Assembly (NCBI GenBank): GCA_050942895.1
Contig: JBMNOE010000025.1
Span: 1 to 32,760, forward strand
DNA from: JBNRMR01 sp050942895
GTDB lineage: Bacteria; Bacillota; Clostridia; Christensenellales; UBA1750
DNA: 32,760 nt
Direction of reading: 5' to 3'
Positions 28,857 through 32,760 of the stretch are shown here, in pieces. Positions within the stretch are counted from its first letter, which is position 1, and each line of letters starts with the position of its first letter. Below the pieces are notes generated by a model. That model worked only from the letters and a program-made list of their open reading frames with translations. It was not told where the DNA came from and made no database searches. The position numbers were made by a program, and so were the translations under genes.

Positions 28857-30566
28857 ATGGACTTTAAAAAAGAGCTTTCTTTGATCATAGATAAATGTCT
28901 TGAAAAGGAGTTCGGCCAGAGAATCGAGGGCATCGAGGACTACATCGAAACCCCGCCCAACCCGGAGATGGGCGACTTCGCCTTCCCCTGCTTCCGGCTG
29001 GCAAAGGCCCTCCGGAAGGCGCCTAATGCCATCGCCGAGCAGCTTGCAAAAAGCCTTGGCGGCTCCCCCGCTTCCTTTTTAAGCAAAGTTCAGCAAAACG
29101 GCGGCTACCTCAACTTCTTTGTGGACGGCGCGTTTTTCGCAAGGGCAGTGATCGGCGCTGTGAAAAGCCAGGGGGAAAAGTACGGCGCTTCGGATATCGG
29201 CGCGGGCAAGACCGTCTGCCTTGACTTTTCCTCGATAAACATCGCAAAAAAGTTCCATATCGGCCATCTTTACACGACCGTAATTGGCCATTCTCTCAAG
29301 CGGATTTACGAACACCTGGGCTATAAAACAGTCAGCATAAACCATCTTGGCGACTGGGGCTCACAGTTTGGAAAGCTGATAGTTGCCTATAAAAAATGGG
29401 GCAGTAAGGAAAAGGTTGAGGAGCGCCTGGTGGACGAGCTGGTTGAGCTTTATATCCGCTACCACGAGGAGGCCGAAAAAGAGCCGTCTTTGGACGACGA
29501 GGCCCGCGCCTGGTTTAAGAAGATGGAGGACGGGGACGGCGAAGCCCTTGAAATTTACGGATGGTTCAAGCGAATCACCCTGACGGAGGCCGCAAAGACA
29601 TATGATCTTTTGGACATTCACTTCGACAGCTACAACGGTGAGGCATTCTATAACGACAAGATGGAGCCGGTAGTCGAGGAGCTGCGTGAAAAAGGGCTGC
29701 TTAAGTACAGCGACGGCGCACAGATAGTCGATCTTTCTGAGTATGACATGCCGCCGATGCTGGTTTTAAGGAGCGACGGCGCTTCCCTTTACCACACCCG
29801 TGACCTTGCCGCCGCCTTCTACCGTAAAAAGGAATATAATTTTGACAAGAGCCTGTATGTGGTGGCGTACCAGCAAAACCTCCACTTCAAGCAACTCTTT
29901 AAAGTGGTTGAGCTGATGGGCTATGATTGGGCCAAGGATCTTATCCATGTGAACTACGGCATGGTCTCGATGGAGGACGGCTCCCTTTCAACAAGGCACG
30001 GCCGAATCATTTATCTGGATGAGCTGCTGGCTCAGTCCATCGCCAAGGTTAAGGATATCATGCAGGAAAAATCCCCCGATCTTAATGACATGGACGCCAT
30101 CGCCAGGGATGTGGGCGTAGGCGCAGTCATATTCAGCGCCCTTTACACCAACAGAATAAAGGACGTGGTTTTCAGCTGGGACAGAGCCCTTAACTTCGAC
30201 GGCGAGGCCGGGCCGTATGTGCAGTATACCCATGCCCGCTGCTGTTCGGTGCTGGCAAGAGCCGGCGAAATCTGGGCCGTTGCGGACTACTCCGCCCTTA
30301 CAGACCCCTATTCACAGCAGCTTTTGGCGGCCATAGCCAAATTTCCGCAGACGGTTAAGGATGCAGCGGAAAGAAATGAGCCATATCTCATCACAAGAAG
30401 CGTGGTGGCGGTGGCGCAGGCCTTCAACAAGTTCTACTATGAAAACCGCATCATCGACGGCGATCCCGGTATAAAGGCGGCAAGAGTCGCCCTGACGGAT
30501 GCCGCCAAGACCGCCATCAAAACCGGGCTTCACCTGATCGGCATAAAGGCCCCTGCGCGTATGTAG
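28857..30566 (+). CDS. argS: Arginine-tRNA ligase
   Basis: This encodes 569 residues, the normal length. An N-terminal Arg-tRNA synthetase domain (about 1-90) contains the NPEMGDFAFPCFRLAK motif. The class I catalytic core has an FHIGH signature (H134-H137) in the unusual context FSSINIAKKFHIGH, where most bacterial homologues have SPNIAKPFHVGH. The KMSKS region reads GSLSTRHGRIIYLDELL, so it is degenerate, as often seen in ArgS. The C-terminal DALR anticodon-binding domain ends the protein. It charges tRNA-Arg using ATP. GAGG lies about 7 bases before the ATG. topB follows 65 bases downstream. Confidence 0.96.
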   Translation: MDFKKELSLIIDKCLEKEFGQRIEGIEDYIETPPNPEMGDFAFPCFRLAKALRKAPNAIAEQLAKSLGGSPASFLSKVQQNGGYLNFFVDGAFFARAVIGAVKSQGEKYGASDIGAGKTVCLDFSSINIAKKFHIGHLYTTVIGHSLKRIYEHLGYKTVSINHLGDWGSQFGKLIVAYKKWGSKEKVEERLVDELVELYIRYHEEAEKEPSLDDEARAWFKKMEDGDGEALEIYGWFKRITLTEAAKTYDLLDIHFDSYNGEAFYNDKMEPVVEELREKGLLKYSDGAQIVDLSEYDMPPMLVLRSDGASLYHTRDLAAAFYRKKEYNFDKSLYVVAYQQNLHFKQLFKVVELMGYDWAKDLIHVNYGMVSMEDGSLSTRHGRIIYLDELLAQSIAKVKDIMQEKSPDLNDMDAIARDVGVGAVIFSALYTNRIKDVVFSWDRALNFDGEAGPYVQYTHARCCSVLARAGEIWAVADYSALTDPYSQQLLAAIAKFPQTVKDAAERNEPYLITRSVVAVAQAFNKFYYENRIIDGDPGIKAARVALTDAAKTAIKTGLHLIGIKAPARM

Positions 30567-30631
30567 CACGCAGAACGCGCAAAACGTGCAAAAAGCGCAA
30601 AAGACCTTACGGAATAAAACAGGAGAAAAAA

Positions 30632-32707
30632 TTGAGCAAGACACTTATCATCGCTGAAAAGCCTTCCGTCGCCAGGGATATCGCCCGCGTTTTGGGCGCT
30701 AAAACCCGCGGCGACGGTTTCATATACTCCGAAAACCATGTGGTGTCCTGGGCGCTGGGGCATCTGGTGGCCCTTTGCGATCCCGGGGAGATGAACCCCG
30801 CCTGGCAGAAGTGGAGCTTTGAAACCCTGCCCATGCTGCCGGACGATATGCAGACAAAAATCATTCCGAGGACAAAGGGTCAGTTTGCCACGCTGAAAAA
30901 ACTGATGGCATCCAAAGAAGTGGCGGACATCATCTGCGCCACGGACTCAGGCCGCGAGGGAGAGCTGATATTCCGCCTCATTTACAACATGGCAGCCTGT
31001 AAAAAGCCTGTGCAGCGCCTTTGGATCAGCTCCATGACGGACGAGGCCATAAAGGAAGGCTTTGCAACTCTCAGGCCGCTGAGCCACTATGACAACTTAT
31101 ATAAGAGCGCGAAATGCCGCAGCGAGGCCGATTGGCTGGTGGGCATGAACGCCAGCCGCGCCTTCACGCTGAAATATGGCTTGCGGCTCTCGGTTGGCCG
31201 TGTGCAGACGCCCACCCTTGCGATACTTGCCAAGCGCAGGAGCGAGATAGAAAATTTCAAGCCCGTGGAATATTATGAGATCGAAGCCCTGCATGAGGAT
31301 TTTTCCGCCCTCTGGTACGATGAAACCGGCGACACCACGCGCCTGGGGGACGCGGCCGAGGCAAAGGCAATCTCGGCCAAGCTCAGGGGCAAGACCGCCG
31401 TCATAAAAAAGGTTGAAACCGAAAGAAAGCAGGTCGCTGCGCCCCAGCTTTATGATCTTACAGCCCTTCAAAGGGATGCCAACATCTACTTCGGCTTTCC
31501 CGCCGCGAAAACGCTGAAGGTGGCCCAGTCCCTTTATGAAACCCGCAAGTTGATCACGTATCCGCGCACCGACAGCCGCTATCTGCCCAAGGACATGGCC
31601 CCCAAGGCCCGGGCGGCCCTTTCCCGTATGCGGGGCGAATACGCGGAGCTGGCAAAACCCTTGCTCCAGGAGAATCTGCCCCAACCCGCCAAAATTTTCA
31701 ACGACGAAAAGGTCAGCGACCACCACGCCATAATAATCACCGAGCGCTCCCCCCAGGCGGATCTCACCGCCGACGAGCAGAGGATATACGATCTGGTGGC
31801 CAGAAGGCTCATTGCGGCTTTCTATCCCCCATATAAATACGACTCGACGAAGATAATCGCCCACTGCGAGGGCGAGGCACTGATATCAAGGGGCACAAAG
31901 GTTGCAGAATCAGGCTGGCGGGAGGTTTATAAAAATCTGAGCAAGAAGGAGAAGGACAACATCCTCCCCGATGTAAATGAGGGCGACGCCCGCACCATCA
32001 CTAAGGCTTCGGCTAAAAAGAAGGCCACCAAGCCCCCTTCCCCCCATAATGAAGCGACATTGCTTTCCGCCATGGAAAACGCGGGCCGGGAGATCGACGA
32101 CCCTGCTCTTAAAGAGAGCATGAAGGACAGCGGCCTCGGCACCCCTGCCACAAGGGCGGCGATTATTGAGCGGCTGATTGAAGTGGGCTATGTGCAGCGC
32201 AAAGGAAAAGCACTGAACGCCACCGACAAGGGCATGAGCCTGATAGCCATCTCCCCCAGTGAGCTTTCCTCCCCTGAAACAACGGGGAAATGGGAAAAGG
32301 CGCTGAAATCAATAAGCGACGGAAAGATGGATGACGCCCGGTTCATGGGCTCCATCTCGCGCTTCGCCGCCTTCCTTGTGGACTATGCGAAAAGCAGCGC
32401 TCCTGACGACGCGGGCTTTGAAAAGGAGGAACGCGTCTATAAGAACAGCTATGTGGCGGGGGTTGTCTGCCCTCTCTGCCAGAGCAAGGTGGTGGAGACT
32501 GCGGCGGCCTTCTCCTGCTCTAAATGGCGGGAAGGCTGCAAGTTCACCGTATGGAAGAACTGCCTTGAGCGCCGGGGCGGGCCGTTAATTGACAAAAAGA
32601 GCTTCCTCGCCCTTATGAAGGAAGGCCGTGCTTCGCTGAAAGGCGGCACAGCAACCCTCAGCGGAACCCTCGTTTCCTTCAAAAAGGAGGATGTGCAAGG
32701 AATCTAG
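30632..32707 (+). CDS. topB: DNA topoisomerase III (type IA)
   Basis: This encodes 691 residues from a TTG start at 30632 that has AGGAG 6-7 bases upstream. A toprim domain has E9 (IIAEKPSVARDIAR) and DSGREGE (D105). The catalytic tyrosine is Y310 in LITYPRTDSRYLP. A C-terminal zinc-ribbon-like segment (CPLC, then CSKWREGC) lies at about 609-633. The enzyme relaxes or decatenates DNA through single-strand passage. Length and motifs fit chromosomal TopB rather than the shorter mobile-element homologues, but topoisomerases III occur in both. It follows argS on the same strand with no terminator seen between them. Confidence 0.95.
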   Translation: MSKTLIIAEKPSVARDIARVLGAKTRGDGFIYSENHVVSWALGHLVALCDPGEMNPAWQKWSFETLPMLPDDMQTKIIPRTKGQFATLKKLMASKEVADIICATDSGREGELIFRLIYNMAACKKPVQRLWISSMTDEAIKEGFATLRPLSHYDNLYKSAKCRSEADWLVGMNASRAFTLKYGLRLSVGRVQTPTLAILAKRRSEIENFKPVEYYEIEALHEDFSALWYDETGDTTRLGDAAEAKAISAKLRGKTAVIKKVETERKQVAAPQLYDLTALQRDANIYFGFPAAKTLKVAQSLYETRKLITYPRTDSRYLPKDMAPKARAALSRMRGEYAELAKPLLQENLPQPAKIFNDEKVSDHHAIIITERSPQADLTADEQRIYDLVARRLIAAFYPPYKYDSTKIIAHCEGEALISRGTKVAESGWREVYKNLSKKEKDNILPDVNEGDARTITKASAKKKATKPPSPHNEATLLSAMENAGREIDDPALKESMKDSGLGTPATRAAIIERLIEVGYVQRKGKALNATDKGMSLIAISPSELSSPETTGKWEKALKSISDGKMDDARFMGSISRFAAFLVDYAKSSAPDDAGFEKEERVYKNSYVAGVVCPLCQSKVVETAAAFSCSKWREGCKFTVWKNCLERRGGPLIDKKSFLALMKEGRASLKGGTATLSGTLVSFKKEDVQGI

Positions 32708-32723
32708 CCCGCAGGCTTTGGCG

Positions 32724-32760
32724 CCACTTAGAGCAATGCCAAAGGCATTGCTCTAAGTGG
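32724..32760 (+). repeat. Perfect 17-bp hairpin after topB, cut by window edge
   Basis: CCACTTAGAGCAATGCC (32724-32740) and its exact complement (32744-32760) flank an AAA loop and run to the last base of the window. The stem may extend farther, since CGCC-type bases lie just outside the left arm. Whether a T-run follows cannot be seen, so it could be a terminator or the same palindromic class seen at 20013-20054. Confidence 0.8.

Noticed and set aside
31097..31864. 255-residue open frame antisense to topB
   Set aside because: Topoisomerase motifs on the plus strand are intact, and the antisense frame has no domain or ribosome site.

Overview
The window reads as a bacterial chromosome segment from an anaerobic member of the Clostridia (Firmicutes). 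The evidence is strong Shine-Dalgarno sequences, a CIRCE-controlled groESL operon, a YabE-type G5/3D protein next to rsmA, DUF951, DUF4358 lipoproteins, and a biotin-dependent decarboxylase/transcarboxylase cluster beside an ATP-dependent PEP carboxykinase. It is mid-GC, and I see no phage, insertion sequence, CRISPR array, tRNA or rRNA. A species cannot be named from this sequence.

Layout. 1-9174 is entirely minus strand: a truncated MBOAT O-acyltransferase, a lipoprotein, an MtaA/CmuA-like corrinoid methyltransferase, a four-gene biotin carboxyltransferase operon (acyl-CoA carboxyltransferase, OadG-like membrane subunit, biotin carrier, pyruvate/oxaloacetate carboxyltransferase) with its own promoter and terminator, then dacA-rluB. 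9175-9645 is a 471-bp divergent spacer with four same-strand DnaA-box-like sequences. 9646-11137 (plus) carries a CwlD-type amidase and a GNAT acetyltransferase separated by a 78-bp tandem repeat that duplicates the promoter. 11225-15404 (minus) carries deoD, an unrecognised protein with an acidic linker, and a lipoprotein class B PBP. 15562-19817 (plus) carries the YabE-like protein, rsmA and pckA. 19818-20067 is a cluster of perfect hairpins. 20068-23755 (minus) carries SGNH hydrolase, DUF4358 lipoprotein, SGNH lipoprotein and dCMP deaminase. 23928-32707 (plus) carries groES-groEL, an alpha/beta hydrolase, rpiR-DUF951-lepB, argS and topB. The window ends on a perfect 17-bp hairpin.

How the genes fit together. 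Carbon metabolism: the biotin operon lacks both the sodium-pump beta subunit and biotin carboxylase. It resembles a methylmalonyl-CoA:pyruvate transcarboxylase, which with pckA would link oxaloacetate, PEP and propionyl-CoA. Envelope: MBOAT, two SGNH hydrolases, DUF4358-type lipoproteins, dacA, a PBP, an amidase and a YabE-like hydrolase make this an envelope-rich region and suggest surface O-acylation and de-acylation.

The observations most worth a second look are the DnaA-box cluster far from dnaA, the tandemly duplicated promoter unit before the GNAT gene, the intrinsic terminator at the head of the YabE-like gene, the transcarboxylase-like operon, and the non-terminator hairpin clusters. 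Everything here was read by eye; no database search was run.
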